47,554 nt of DNA from positions 1 to 47,554 of the forward strand of contig JAQXHB010000048.1 in the NCBI GenBank assembly GCA_029007015.1, in the 5' to 3' direction. Made by a program: the position numbers and the translations under genes. The notes below the pieces were generated by a model. It was not told where the DNA came from. It saw only the letters and a list, made by a program, of their open reading frames with translations, and made no database searches. This DNA comes from Bacillota bacterium. GTDB lineage: Bacteria > Bacillota > Clostridia > Oscillospirales > Acutalibacteraceae. Positions 19,686 to 30,600 of the stretch are shown in pieces (the first letter of the stretch is position 1; the number at the start of each line of letters is the position of its first letter).

Positions 19686-20573
19686 TTATTCACCGACGCA
19701 AACGGTGTGTTTTTTAATCAGTGTCACCGGTCGGTAGGCCAACTTTGCGCGTCGCAGTCCCTCGTCGCCCATATCGTCCTCGCGGTTAATATACTGAGCC
19801 GACGCGCCGTACATACGGGCAAACTGATTGGTCAGCATCTGATAGGCGCCCAGATAGCCGCGGTCGGCCTTTTCGGTGTGGATGATGAGCGTATCACCGA
19901 CCGTCTCACCGAGCGAAAAGCCGACTACCTTGCCGCTGACACTGAGCACACCGCCGTACATGCCGTATATATCATAGTTTTCGAGCACCTCCAGCGCCAT
20001 CGCGCAGTCGGCGGCAGCACTCGCCTCCTGTTTGGCATACTGCTCACAGTAGCCGTTCATAAATTCAGCGACGCGAGCCGCATTGCCGCCGTTTATCGGC
20101 TCAAATGACCAGTCGGCGTATTCGCGCTGAAAGCGGCTGATGTGATTGCGCTGAGTCGCGTACTTCTTGCCCGAAAGGGATATCATATCATCGGCCATAT
20201 ACAAATAGTCGCTGTACTCGCGGTGCTCTGTAACCGTAATGTCGCATAGCACCTCGCGCATAAGCGGCAAATACTGCTCGGTCACTGTGCAAAAACTGCA
20301 CTGCTCACCCTTGCGGCGGCAATGCTCATACACCTGAGCAATCGCCTCCGGCAACCGCTCCTTGCCGCACAGCGGCAGATTGTAATAAACCCTGCCATCT
20401 TCACCGTGCAAAAGCGAAAAATAAGCATCATTTTCGACGCAAAACTCGGTGCCGTAGAATTTGCGCCACATGACCAGACAGCCCGGCGACAAATCGCACG
20501 CCCTGTCGGCATTAAATCGGCTGTACCGCCTGACCGTCTCTATATCGGATAGTGTTAATTTTGAAAAATTCAA
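19686..20573 (-). CDS. DUF2156 / phosphatidylglycerol lysyltransferase C-terminal-like protein, TTG start
   Basis: GNAT-like tail GDTLIIHTEKADRGYLGAYQMLTNQFARMY...INREDDMGDEGLRRAKLAYRP; AAGAAGG upstream of TTG. Confidence 0.75.
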   Translation of the reverse strand: MNFSKLTLSDIETVRRYSRFNADRACDLSPGCLVMWRKFYGTEFCVENDAYFSLLHGEDGRVYYNLPLCGKERLPEAIAQVYEHCRRKGEQCSFCTVTEQYLPLMREVLCDITVTEHREYSDYLYMADDMISLSGKKYATQRNHISRFQREYADWSFEPINGGNAARVAEFMNGYCEQYAKQEASAAADCAMALEVLENYDIYGMYGGVLSVSGKVVGFSLGETVGDTLIIHTEKADRGYLGAYQMLTNQFARMYGASAQYINREDDMGDEGLRRAKLAYRPVTLIKKHTVCVGE

Positions 20574-20629
20574 GCCAAAAGCCTTCTTTATGTGTATTGA
20601 CAGTTTAATCTAACAACTCATAACCCAGC

Positions 20630-20653
20630 AAAAAGGGCGGCCGAAACCGCCCC
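20630..20653 (-). terminator. Intrinsic terminator of leuS
   Basis: Minus strand GGGCGG-tttcgg-CCGCCC followed by TTTT. Confidence 0.75.
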
Positions 20654-20661
20654 TGCACAAA

Positions 20662-23070
20662 TCACTTTGCAACTATGTTGACCAACTTACCCTTTACATA
20701 CAGTTCTTTTATGATCGTCTTGCCGTCGAGTTGCTCTGCAATCTTTAGGTCGGCCTTTGCGGCCGCAATGGCGGCATCCGACTCAATATCTGCGGCTACG
20801 CTCAACTTGGCGCGCACCTTGCCGTTTATCTGAACGACAATTTCGATGGTGCTTTCAACGCACTTTGACGGGTCAAATTGCGGCCAAGACTGGTCGTTGA
20901 CAGTGCCGCCGTAACCGATATTCTGCCACATTTCCTCTGCAATATGCGGAGCAAACGGGCTGAGCAACAACACCAAATCGGCCAACTCACGGCGGGTAAC
21001 TCCGCCGGCCGCCGACATATCGTTGAGCAGAGCCATCATTGCCGCAATGGCGGTGTTGAACTTCATGCTGTCGATATCCTCAGACACCTTTTTGATGGTA
21101 CGGTGCATGGCACCCTCAAGCTGCTCGCTGTATTGGTCGCCATCGACAATGCAGTCCTGCAGCGCCCAAATGCGCTCCAGGAAGCGGCGGCAACCCTTGA
21201 TTGAGGTGGAACTCCATGGAGCCGCCTTCTCAAAGTCGCCTATGAACATTTCATAAAGGCGCATGGTGTCGGCGCCGTACTCATTTACAATATCGTCGGG
21301 GTTGACAACATTGCCGCGCGATTTGGACATCTTCTCGCCGTTTTCGCCCAGTATCATGCCGTGACTGGTGCGCTTTGCATACGGCTCACAAGTGGGCACA
21401 ATGCCGATATCATAGAGAAATTTATGCCAGAATCGGCTGTAAAGCAGATGCAGTGTGGTGTGCTCCATACCGCCGTTGTACCAATCAACCGGCGTCCAAT
21501 ATTCAAGCGCCTCTTTTGAGGCCAGTTGCTTGTCGTTATGCGGGTCGCAGTAGCGCAGGAAGTACCATGACGAACCGGCCCACTGCGGCATTGTATCGGT
21601 CTCGCGCTTAGCGGGGCCTCCGCAATGCGGGCAGGTGGTGTTGACCCAATCGGTCATTGACGCCAGCGGCGATTCGCCGGTGTCGGTTGGCTCATACGAC
21701 TCGACATTGGGCAGTTTGAGGGGCAACTCGCTCTCGGGTATAGCCACATATCCGCACTTGTCGCAGTGAACAATCGGAATTGGCTCGCCCCAGTAGCGCT
21801 GGCGCGAGAATACCCAGTCGCGCAGTTTGTAGTTGACCTTCTGCTCGCCTATTCCCTTTTGGCTCATCCACTCAACGATAGCCTTCTTGGCCTCGTCAAC
21901 GCTCATGCCGTCAAGGAAGCCTGAATTGACCATTGTGCCGGTCGCGCAGTCGGTAAATGCCTCTTTTTCAACATCGCCGCCGGCAACCACCTCTATAATC
22001 GGCAGACCGAACTTCTTGGCAAAATCCCAGTCACGGGTGTCGTGCGCCGGAACGGCCATGATGGCGCCGGTGCCGTAAGAGACAAGCACATAATCAGATA
22101 TGAATATGGGAATTTCCTTGCCGTTTACGGGGTTGATGCCCATTACGCCCTCCAGGCGCACGCCGGTCTTATCCTTAACAAGTTCAGTGCGCTCAAAGTC
22201 GGACTTGCGCGCCGCCTCTGCCTGATAAGCGCGGATATCGTCAATGTTGGTCAGCCGGTCGGCCCATTTCTCGATAATCGGATGCTCGGGCGAAATGACC
22301 ATGTATGTGGCGCCGAACAAAGTATCCGGACGGGTGGTATAAATATCCAGCGTGTCGCCGGCCGTGGTGCCGAAATGCACCTCGGCGCCCGTAGAGCGGC
22401 CTATCCAGTTGCGCTGCTGTGTCTTGACGCGGTCTATGTAATCGACCTTGTCAAGGTCATCGAGCAGTCGGTCGGCATACTCGGTTATTTTGAGCATCCA
22501 CTGGCTCTTGACCATACGCACAACTTCACTGCCGCAGCGCTCGCAGACACCGCCGACTACTTCCTCATTGGCAAGCACGCACTTACAACTTGTGCACCAG
22601 TTAACGGCCATTTCCTTTTTGTATGCCAAGCCGCGCTTGAACATCTGCAAAAAAATCCACTGGGTCCACTTGTAATACTCAGGGTCGGTGGTGTTTATCT
22701 CGCGGCTCCAGTCAAATGAGAAGCCGAGCATCTTGAGCTGCTCCTTAAAGCGAGCAATGTTCTGCTTGGTAACTATCTCGGGATGAATGTGATTTTTGAT
22801 GGCGTAGTTCTCGGTGGGCAAACCGAATGCGTCCCATCCCATGGGATAGAGGACATTGTAGCCCTGCAGTCTGCGCTTGCGGCAGATGATATCGAGCGCG
22901 GTATATGAGCGCGGATGCCCTACATGAAGTCCCTGACCCGACGGATAAGGGAACTCAACCAAGCCGAAAAATTTAGGCTTGTCCGAGTTATTGTCGGCGT
23001 GAAATACACCGCTCTCCTCCCATTTATCCTGCCACTTTTTTTCAATTGATTTAAAGTCGTACTTCATCAT
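20662..23070 (-). CDS. leuS: Leucyl-tRNA synthetase
   Basis: [17 protein letters not shown] (HIGH region), [15 protein letters not shown] (KMSKS); 802 aa. Confidence 0.98.
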   Translation of the reverse strand: MMKYDFKSIEKKWQDKWEESGVFHADNNSDKPKFFGLVEFPYPSGQGLHVGHPRSYTALDIICRKRRLQGYNVLYPMGWDAFGLPTENYAIKNHIHPEIVTKQNIARFKEQLKMLGFSFDWSREINTTDPEYYKWTQWIFLQMFKRGLAYKKEMAVNWCTSCKCVLANEEVVGGVCERCGSEVVRMVKSQWMLKITEYADRLLDDLDKVDYIDRVKTQQRNWIGRSTGAEVHFGTTAGDTLDIYTTRPDTLFGATYMVISPEHPIIEKWADRLTNIDDIRAYQAEAARKSDFERTELVKDKTGVRLEGVMGINPVNGKEIPIFISDYVLVSYGTGAIMAVPAHDTRDWDFAKKFGLPIIEVVAGGDVEKEAFTDCATGTMVNSGFLDGMSVDEAKKAIVEWMSQKGIGEQKVNYKLRDWVFSRQRYWGEPIPIVHCDKCGYVAIPESELPLKLPNVESYEPTDTGESPLASMTDWVNTTCPHCGGPAKRETDTMPQWAGSSWYFLRYCDPHNDKQLASKEALEYWTPVDWYNGGMEHTTLHLLYSRFWHKFLYDIGIVPTCEPYAKRTSHGMILGENGEKMSKSRGNVVNPDDIVNEYGADTMRLYEMFIGDFEKAAPWSSTSIKGCRRFLERIWALQDCIVDGDQYSEQLEGAMHRTIKKVSEDIDSMKFNTAIAAMMALLNDMSAAGGVTRRELADLVLLLSPFAPHIAEEMWQNIGYGGTVNDQSWPQFDPSKCVESTIEIVVQINGKVRAKLSVAADIESDAAIAAAKADLKIAEQLDGKTIIKELYVKGKLVNIVAK

Positions 23071-23429
23071 TTATCCTCCGCGTCGATATACTGTGAAACA
23101 TCAATCTGTTTGCCGTCTGCCCAGAGCCGCTCCAGCGAATAAAACTCGCGCGCCTGCTGTGAAAAGATGTGAATGACCACGCCGGTGTAATCGAGCAGTA
23201 TCCAGCCGGTGTTTTTGCCCTCGATGTGGTGCGGTTCGATGCCCTGCTGGGACAGTTGATATTCGACCTCGTCGGCCAAAGCACGCACATGTGTGGACGA
23301 AGTGCCGCCGGCCATCACAAATGTGTCGGCCACGATGGTCAAATCGGCCACCTCGACAGCAAATATATCGACCGCCTTTTTATCACTGAGCGCCTTAATG
23401 GCTGTCTTGATTATTTGTGTGTTATCCAT
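23067..23429 (-). CDS. rsfS: Ribosomal silencing factor RsfS
   Basis: [27 protein letters not shown]...[29 protein letters not shown]; start trimmed to ATG at 23429. Confidence 0.93.
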   Translation of the reverse strand: MDNTQIIKTAIKALSDKKAVDIFAVEVADLTIVADTFVMAGGTSSTHVRALADEVEYQLSQQGIEPHHIEGKNTGWILLDYTGVVIHIFSQQAREFYSLERLWADGKQIDVSQYIDAEDK

Positions 23430-23454
23430 ATATCCTCCAGGTTTTACCGTTTGA

Positions 23455-24615
23455 TTACTTAGCCTCGTACTCGGACAGCGAGCCGACATGCGACAACCAG
23501 TTGCCCTCATTCTTGGTGGAAATATCGGTTATCTTGAGTTGGTCGGCCGTTATCGGGTCATCATACGGCAGCAGATATTTATTTGCCAGTTCAACATACT
23601 GCTTTATCAATACCGAGTAGCAGTCCTGCGAGCCGTAGTAGCAGCCGCCCTGACCGGGAACGGCCATCATGTTAATTTTCTCAAGGTCCAGTTTTTGGGC
23701 CGCCTTGATGTAGCCGAGTATCTGATTTATGGTCATATCGGTGTTGACATCGTTATAGCAATTCTTGGCTATGGTGAGGGCCTCGCCGGTCGACATGCCC
23801 AGCACCTCTTTCATAAATGCAGCATAGAATTTTCGCTGTGCATTAACCCGTCCGGGGTCACCCATGGCCTGATATGAACGGTTGCGCACAAAGCCCTCGG
23901 CCTGCTTGCCGTTCAGTTTGACCGTGCCGGGCCCGATAGTGAACCGCTCGGTTCCCCACTTGTTGTCGGGGTTGGTCGAAGCCTCAACTTTCATTGCCTT
24001 ATCAAGGGTGATGGTAACGCCGCCGACGGCGTCGACTATTTCGCGGAAGGCCTCCAAATTGATGGCAACAAAATGGTCAATCGGCAGACCGAACATGCTG
24101 GTAATACGGCGTCTGAGTGCGTTGATGCCCTTTATGCCTCTTCCGGTGTGGCCATACACGGCATTTATCTTGACCACATCTGAGCCGGCGAATGTGTCTC
24201 GCGGTATTTGCAGACAGTTGACCTCGTTTTTGCCGTGGTCAAAGCACACGACCATAATTACATCGGTCAGCGCCTCGCTGTAATCAAGGCCGACGACCAG
24301 AAAATAGGTTACATCCTCATGGGTGGAAAACGACAAATCATTGTAATCGTCATCATCGCCGGATTTGAAATTGCTGTCAAATCCGTAGGCCAGTTGACCG
24401 AATCCGGTCATTGCCACAATGGCAAGCACCGACAGCGCCAGCACCACCGAAAAGACGCTGTTGAGCACAATGCGCTTTATGTCGCGCTTTTTCTTAACCG
24501 TCCTGCCCGACGAATAGATGTCGCGCGAATCGCTGCCGACATCTTTGCCCGAATATATATCAATATCGTTTCGGCTGTTTCTGTTGCCCGAACCTGAATA
24601 ATGCATATTCCCCAT
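23455..24615 (-). CDS. LytR-CpsA-Psr family protein
   Basis: One TM segment then LCP motifs DVIMVVCFDHGKNEVNCLQIPRDTFAG and KINAVYGHTGRGIKG. Confidence 0.9.
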   Translation of the reverse strand: MGNMHYSGSGNRNSRNDIDIYSGKDVGSDSRDIYSSGRTVKKKRDIKRIVLNSVFSVVLALSVLAIVAMTGFGQLAYGFDSNFKSGDDDDYNDLSFSTHEDVTYFLVVGLDYSEALTDVIMVVCFDHGKNEVNCLQIPRDTFAGSDVVKINAVYGHTGRGIKGINALRRRITSMFGLPIDHFVAINLEAFREIVDAVGGVTITLDKAMKVEASTNPDNKWGTERFTIGPGTVKLNGKQAEGFVRNRSYQAMGDPGRVNAQRKFYAAFMKEVLGMSTGEALTIAKNCYNDVNTDMTINQILGYIKAAQKLDLEKINMMAVPGQGGCYYGSQDCYSVLIKQYVELANKYLLPYDDPITADQLKITDISTKNEGNWLSHVGSLSEYEAK

Positions 24616-24683
24616 TGTTAATGTTCCTTTCGTTGAAATCTATCAAATACTATTATAATATCACTTTCGGGAACCGATTACAA

Positions 24684-25259
24684 TTATTTTTTACAAAAAG
24701 TTTCTGCGTTATATGCCGCCAGCGTGTCGGGGTGAACGGCGCGCTCACAGCCGAGCAGGTCGCTGATGGAAAATTTGAGGGCAATCATCATGGCCTCGTG
24801 CAGTGTTCTGCGTACGGCGGCACGCATTTCGTCAACGCCGTCGTAGTCGCGGTCGGCAGAGGTGAAATCGGCCAGATAAATGACCTTCTCAAGAGTCGAC
24901 ATACCGGCGCGCGCCGTTGTGTGGTATCTGACGGCGTCGATTATCTCGCGGTCGGTTATGCCGAGTTCATGCTCGATGTATGCCGCGCCGGCCATCGCGT
25001 GATACAACTTAGGAGCCGATATTTCCAGTTCTGTCATGGCGACGCCCGACCTATCGACGGCGGCCAGTTGCTCGTCGACCGGTGCGCACTTCATAATATC
25101 GTGCAAAAGCCCTGCAGTATAAGCCTTGTCAGGGTCGCACCCGTACCTATCGGCCAGTATTTTAGCCTCGTCGGCCACTGCCAGCGAGTGCTGATAGCGT
25201 TTCTCGCTCAGGCGGCTTTTTATTATATCTTTTATTTTTTCATCGGTCATTTTTATCAC
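24684..25259 (-). CDS. yqeK: HD-domain YqeK-family protein
   Basis: RYQHSLAVADEAKILADRYGCDPDKAYTAGLLHDIMK; VRYHTTARAGMSTLEKVIYLADF; next to nadD. Confidence 0.92.
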   Translation of the reverse strand: MIKMTDEKIKDIIKSRLSEKRYQHSLAVADEAKILADRYGCDPDKAYTAGLLHDIMKCAPVDEQLAAVDRSGVAMTELEISAPKLYHAMAGAAYIEHELGITDREIIDAVRYHTTARAGMSTLEKVIYLADFTSADRDYDGVDEMRAAVRRTLHEAMMIALKFSISDLLGCERAVHPDTLAAYNAETFCKK

Positions 25260-25849
25260 CTGTATAACCCGTTTTTTGCAATATATTCGCTTACTGCGTC
25301 CGAGACAGACGCACTTTTTTTACCGCTGTGTATGCTCTCGCGCACCTCGGTCGACGACGCGTCCACCGGCGGTATATCAATTATGATGCACCGTCCGCGA
25401 ACAAACTCATGTGAGCGCTCATACTCGCGCAATTCGGCCGCACCGCCGTCACGCGGCACAACGCAGAATGTAGCCAGTTGGGGCAAGCTCTCTGCGCGGT
25501 ACCATGTGTGGAGGGACAAAAACATGTCGGCTCCGCACAAAAAATAGATGTCATCGTCCGGATACAATCGGTGCAAATCGGTCAGCGTATCAAATGTGTA
25601 ACTCTTGCCGCCGCGGCGCAGTTCGGCATTGCTGACACATACGCCCGGTATGTCCTCAAATGCCAGCCGGCACATGTTGATGCGGTGCTCGCCGGCGGCC
25701 AGACTGCCTTCCACCGATTTGTGCGGCGGTATATATGTGGGCATGATGATAACCCGCTCGGCACCGATATGCTCGGCGGCGGCGCGGCAAATGACCGTGT
25801 GACCGATGTGGGGTGGATTAAATGTTCCTCCGAACACAAGCGTTTTCAC
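25256..25849 (-). CDS. nadD: Nicotinate-nucleotide adenylyltransferase, GTG start
   Basis: KTLVFGGTFNPPHIGHTVICRAA; FLCGADMFLSLHTWYRAESL; start trimmed to GTG at 25849. Confidence 0.93.
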   Translation of the reverse strand: MKTLVFGGTFNPPHIGHTVICRAAAEHIGAERVIIMPTYIPPHKSVEGSLAAGEHRINMCRLAFEDIPGVCVSNAELRRGGKSYTFDTLTDLHRLYPDDDIYFLCGADMFLSLHTWYRAESLPQLATFCVVPRDGGAAELREYERSHEFVRGRCIIIDIPPVDASSTEVRESIHSGKKSASVSDAVSEYIAKNGLYR

Positions 25850-25862
25850 TTTGCAATCACCA

Positions 25863-26156
25863 CTACTTGACCAACTTAATTTGCCTGTTATCCTTGCTTG
25901 CGCGGTAAAGTATGAACCGCGAGCCGATAACCTGCACCACATCAGCGCCGGTCTCGGCCGCAATGGCATCGGCCGCCTCACGAGATGTGGTGTCGGCCGT
26001 CTCGAGCACGCGCAGTTTGATTAGTTCGCGCTTCTCAAGCGCATCGTCGACCTGCTTAATCAGCGCGGCGCCGACGCCGCCCTTACCGATTTGAAAAATC
26101 GTATCGTATGAATTGGCCATTGCACGCAATTGCGCACGCTGTTTGCTTGTTAACAT
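25863..26156 (-). CDS. yhbY: YhbY-family CRM-domain RNA-binding protein
   Basis: LTSKQRAQLRAMANSYDTIFQIGKGGV...VVQVIGSRFILYR; start trimmed to ATG at 26156. Confidence 0.92.
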   Translation of the reverse strand: MLTSKQRAQLRAMANSYDTIFQIGKGGVGAALIKQVDDALEKRELIKLRVLETADTTSREAADAIAAETGADVVQVIGSRFILYRASKDNRQIKLVK

Positions 26157-26169
26157 TGCATTATTCCTC

Positions 26170-26757
26170 TCAAATATACTTACTAATCTGCTCGACGAAG
26201 TCACGCAGAGCGCGGCCTCGGTGGCTAATCTCGTCCTTTTGCTCATTGGTCATTTCGGCAGTGGTCACATCGCCGTAAAGAAACAGCGGGTCGTAGCCGA
26301 AACCGTTGGTGCCGCGCGGCGCTCTTGCGATGGAGCCGTAGCACTTGCCCTCTGCGGTCAGCACCCTCCCGTCGGGAAAGCAGCAGCAAACCGCACAGGC
26401 GAAATGGGCGCCCCTGTTCTCATCGGGCACATTCTCCATTTGGCGGAGAAGTTTTTGGTTGTTCATCTCATTGTTGCCGTGCTCGCCGGCATACCTGGCC
26501 GAATAAACACCCGGCGCTCCGCCGAGCGCATCTACGCATATGCCCGAATCATCTGCAATGCACGGCATGCCGAGCAATTTGCAGGCGACCGATGCCTTTT
26601 GATAGGCGTTTTCGGCAAAGGTCGTGCCGGTCTCGTCAACATCGGGCAGCGGCTTCGGCAGGTCATTCTCGCTGATAAGTTCAATGCCCAGCGGCGAAAG
26701 AATACGGTCAAATTCGGCTATTTTGTGTGCATTCTTGGTTGCAATGTAAAATTTCAT
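26170..26757 (-). CDS. rdgB: XTP/dITP diphosphatase
   Basis: FYIATKNAHKIAEF, ADDSGICVDALGGAPGVYSARYAG, GTNGFGYDPLF. Confidence 0.95.
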   Translation of the reverse strand: MKFYIATKNAHKIAEFDRILSPLGIELISENDLPKPLPDVDETGTTFAENAYQKASVACKLLGMPCIADDSGICVDALGGAPGVYSARYAGEHGNNEMNNQKLLRQMENVPDENRGAHFACAVCCCFPDGRVLTAEGKCYGSIARAPRGTNGFGYDPLFLYGDVTTAEMTNEQKDEISHRGRALRDFVEQISKYI

Positions 26758-26760
26758 TTT

Positions 26761-27672
26761 TTACTCCTCATCGAACAGTCCGGCAGCAAACTGCTTGGCG
26801 TCAAAGGGCTGAAGGTCATCTATTTGCTCACCGACGCCGACAAACTTGACCGGCATCGACAGTTCGCTGTTGATGGTCACGACAACGCCTCCGCGCGCCG
26901 TTCCGTCCAGTTTGGTCAGCACAATGCCGCTGATGTCGGACACCGAGCCGAACTCGCGTGCCTGATTAACGGCATTTTGACCGGTGGTGGCGTCGAGCAC
27001 CAGCAAGGTTTCCTTGGACGCATCGGGCAACTCGCGGCCGATTATGCGGCTGATTTTGGCCAGTTCATCCATCAGATTTTTCTTGTTGTGCAGGCGGCCG
27101 GCTGTGTCGCAGATGATGACATCGTCGCCGCGCGACTTGGCGGCGGCAACGGTATCGTAAACGACCGACGCCGGATCAGCGCCCTCGGCACCGCTGATCA
27201 TCGGCACGCCGCAGCGCTCTGCCCATATTCCCAGTTGCTCAGTGGCGGCGGCGCGGAATGTATCGGCGGCGCCCAAAATGACCTTCTTGCCATCTGACTT
27301 GAGACGCGATGCCAATTTGCCGATGGTAGTGGTCTTGCCCACGCCGTTGACGCCGATAACCAGTATTACCGACGGTTTGGTATCTAGGTGCAAACGGCAG
27401 TCGCAGTCAAGTTTTTCACTGATAATGTCGCGGAGCATGCCGCGAATAAGAGCAGGGTCGGTCACCGACTCCTTTTTGACCCGCTCGCGCAACTGCCCGC
27501 AAATATCCATTGCGGTATGCACGCCGATATCCGACATGACCAGCGCTTCTTCGAGCGACTCAAACAGTTCCTCGTCCACCTTTGTAAAGCCGGACAGAAC
27601 ATTGCTGATGGCGCCGGTAAACGAATCGCGTGTTTTCTTGAGTCCGTTTGCAATTTTAGAGAAAAATCCCAT
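26761..27672 (-). CDS. ftsY: Signal recognition particle receptor FtsY
   Basis: GVNGVGKTTTIGKLA, DTFRAAATEQL, DTAGRLHNKKNLMDEL, TKLDGTARGG. Confidence 0.97.
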   Translation of the reverse strand: MGFFSKIANGLKKTRDSFTGAISNVLSGFTKVDEELFESLEEALVMSDIGVHTAMDICGQLRERVKKESVTDPALIRGMLRDIISEKLDCDCRLHLDTKPSVILVIGVNGVGKTTTIGKLASRLKSDGKKVILGAADTFRAAATEQLGIWAERCGVPMISGAEGADPASVVYDTVAAAKSRGDDVIICDTAGRLHNKKNLMDELAKISRIIGRELPDASKETLLVLDATTGQNAVNQAREFGSVSDISGIVLTKLDGTARGGVVVTINSELSMPVKFVGVGEQIDDLQPFDAKQFAAGLFDEE

Positions 27673-27682
27673 GATATACTCC

Positions 27683-30600
27683 TTAATTATGCTTTAAATC
27701 CAGTTGTCTTTCCATGTCCGCGACATTGAGTTCAAGCAACTTTGACACGCCCTTTTCCTGCATGGTGACGCCGTAAAGAACATCGGCCTCCTCCATACTG
27801 CCGCGGCGGTGGGTGATGATGATAAACTGCGTCGACTTGCTCATTCGGCGCAAATAATCGGCAAATCGCGTAATGTTGACATCGTCAAGGGCCGCATCAA
27901 CCTCATCCAGCACGCAGAAAGGCGGCGGCGCCACCTTCATGACGGCAAAATAGATTGATATGGCGATGAGCGCTTTTTCTCCGCCGGAAAGTTGTTCGAT
28001 GATAGAAATATTTTTTCCCGGCGGCTGAACGATTATTTCGATGCCCGACTGAAGTACATCGTCGGGGTCGCTGAGTTTAAGTTCCGCAGTACCGCCGCCG
28101 AACAGTTCGACAAACACCTCTGAGAAATTGCGGTTAATCTGCTCAAACCGCTCGATAAACAGCGCTTTCATCTGTTCGGTCAACTGACCGATGAGGGTGA
28201 TGAGTTCGGCGCGTGAACGCTCGATATCGGCTATTTGCGCCGACATAAATTCGTACCGCTCGCTGACCTCCTTGTACTCCTCAATTGCGGCTACATTTAC
28301 ATTTCCGAGCGCGCGGATTTTGCCCTTCAGCTCGTTGACTCGCTTGGTGGCGGCGGCAATGTCGTCGATAACGATGTTCATGTCCTCCGCCTCACTGCGT
28401 GTCAGGCCGTATTCGTCGTACAACTTGCGAATGATGTCATCATAGTCGCGCACCATGGCGACCTTGCGCTCCTCAAGGCGCACGACCTCGCCCGACAGAC
28501 GCTCCTTCTCCTCCAGTTTATCGCGGGTGCCGCGCCGCAACTCGATTATCTCGTGCTCAAGTTGATCGCGGCGCTGTGAGTAGCCGGAAATGAGCGCGTT
28601 TTGCTCGGCCGCGTCACTGCGCAGTCTCACAGCCTCAGCCGTCAACTGCTCAATTCTCAGTTTAATCTGTTCCACTTGAGAGTTGATTTGAACCATTTCG
28701 GCCGTAAGCGTATCGGCGCGGCCGGTGCTGTCACTGCGGCGCGCATTGAGGCTGTTTATGCTCTCGGTCATCAGTTCGATGCTCTTGTTGTTTTCAAATA
28801 TCTCTGTGCGAATCTGTGCAATGCGCTCGCCCAATTCATCGCGTCGGCCTGACGAAGCGTCGCGTCCGCCGGTAAGCACGCTCATCTCGCTCTCGGCAAC
28901 GGTTATCTGCTCGCTCAGTTCGGCAATGCGGCGCTCGGCCGCAGCGGCGGTGCCGATGAGCAACTTTATGCGCTCGGCCGAACTGTCTCGTTCCTGCTCA
29001 TTTGCGGCCAAATCAGCCACGGCGGCGACACGCAAATCGCCAACGCGCTTAATCTCACCGAGAACGCGGATTTTATCCTCGTTGGCGGTGGTAAGTTCGC
29101 TGTTTGCAGTAAGCAGTTGTGCATCAATGGTGGCCAACTCGTCGCTCAGCCGTTTATAATCGGCCTTGACAGCCTCGGCTTTTGCCTCCAAGTCAGCGGC
29201 CTCTTTGCGCAGTTTTTGTATATCGTTTGCGCGGCTGAGCAGTCCGGCATTTTTGCCCATCGAACCGCCTGTCATCGAGCCGCCGGCATTGACTATCTGG
29301 CCGTCAAGGGTGACAATCTTGAAATGATAACGGTACTTTTTGGCCATTGCAACGGCGCTGTCGATGTCATCGACCACAGCCACATTGCCCAGAAGTGACG
29401 AAACAATATCGCTGTATTTCGCATCGCACTCGACCAATCCGGCGGCAATGCCCTCGAAGCCCAAACAATCGTCCAGCCCGCTCTCCTGCAAATTGCGCGG
29501 GCGTATGGCGGTCATCGGCAAGAAGGTTGCGCGGCCGCCCTTGGTCTGTTTTAAGTGATTGATTGCGCGCTTTGCATCCTCCTCGTTGCCGACAACTATG
29601 TTTTGCAGTGCGGCGCCGAGGGCGGCTTCGATGGCGGCCGAATATTTCTGCGGCACGCTGATTATGCGGCTGACAGGGCCGTGTATGCCGCGCAAAATGC
29701 CCGAACTGTGTCCGCTCATGACCGCTTTGACCGAGTAATTGAAGCCCTCCATATTCTTCTCAAGGTCCTCAAGTATCTGCGCGCGGTGCAGTTTGTCATT
29801 GCTCTCAAGCACGAGCGCGTCTATCTGCTGTTTGATTTCGTCACACTTTGCGGCGCGCTTGTCCCGAATGAGCCGACGCCCCTTGATGGCATTTTCACAC
29901 TCAGCCGCCGTCTCGTCGCAGTGCTTAAGGTCGCGCTCAAGTGCGCTCATTTCGTCGTCGAGCGCCTCGACCGCCTTGCGTCTCTCATCAATCTGACTCT
30001 CGATGGTGCCGCGGCGCGCTTCAATCTCGGTCACGGTCGACTGCGATGTGGACATGCTGACTCGCTCATCGGCCATTTCGGCCGACAGTCGGTTGAGCAA
30101 AGAGTTGAGTTCATCTATGCGCTGGGAAAAACCGTCGCTCTCGCTGACAAGGCTGAGCAGTTCGGCATTTACCTCTGAAAGCGACAGTTCCAGTTGGGAA
30201 ATAACCTTACCGGCCGCCTCGATTTCGCCCTGCTTAAGTGCTATTTCGTCGTCGATGCGGCTGTCACTGGATTGCAGCAGTTTGAGTTCCGCCTCAATGC
30301 GTGCGACCGTCTCGCCGTTGTGAAATATGGTATTGTTCTCAACGGCGATATCGCCGTCAATGCGCGCGGCGCGCTCCTCCATTTCAGCGGCGGAGCGGCG
30401 CGTATCGTCCATCTTGATTATCAGTTGCTGCGACTCATCGCTCAGCCGTTCAATCTTTGACTCAATCTCTTGCGTCTGCTCGCTGGCGGCATCATACTGC
30501 GCACGCGCGGCAGTTATTTTATACTCCTGCTCGCGCAATTGGTCCTTGTATTTTGCAATACTGTTGAGCCACAGCCCTATCTGCAGATGCTCCTGCTCCT

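Noticed and set aside
22042-22719. 225-aa + strand ORF within leuS
   Set aside because: Antisense of a highly conserved region of leuS.
22662-23600. T-box riboswitch expected upstream of leuS
   Set aside because: leuS overlaps rsfS by 4 bp inside an operon; there is no leader space and no T-box motif.
24615-25547. 310-aa + strand ORF over yqeK and nadD
   Set aside because: Antisense shadow with no motif support.
26113-27297. 394-aa + strand ORF over yhbY, rdgB and ftsY
   Set aside because: Spans several well-supported minus-strand genes; composition typical of antisense reading of this codon usage.
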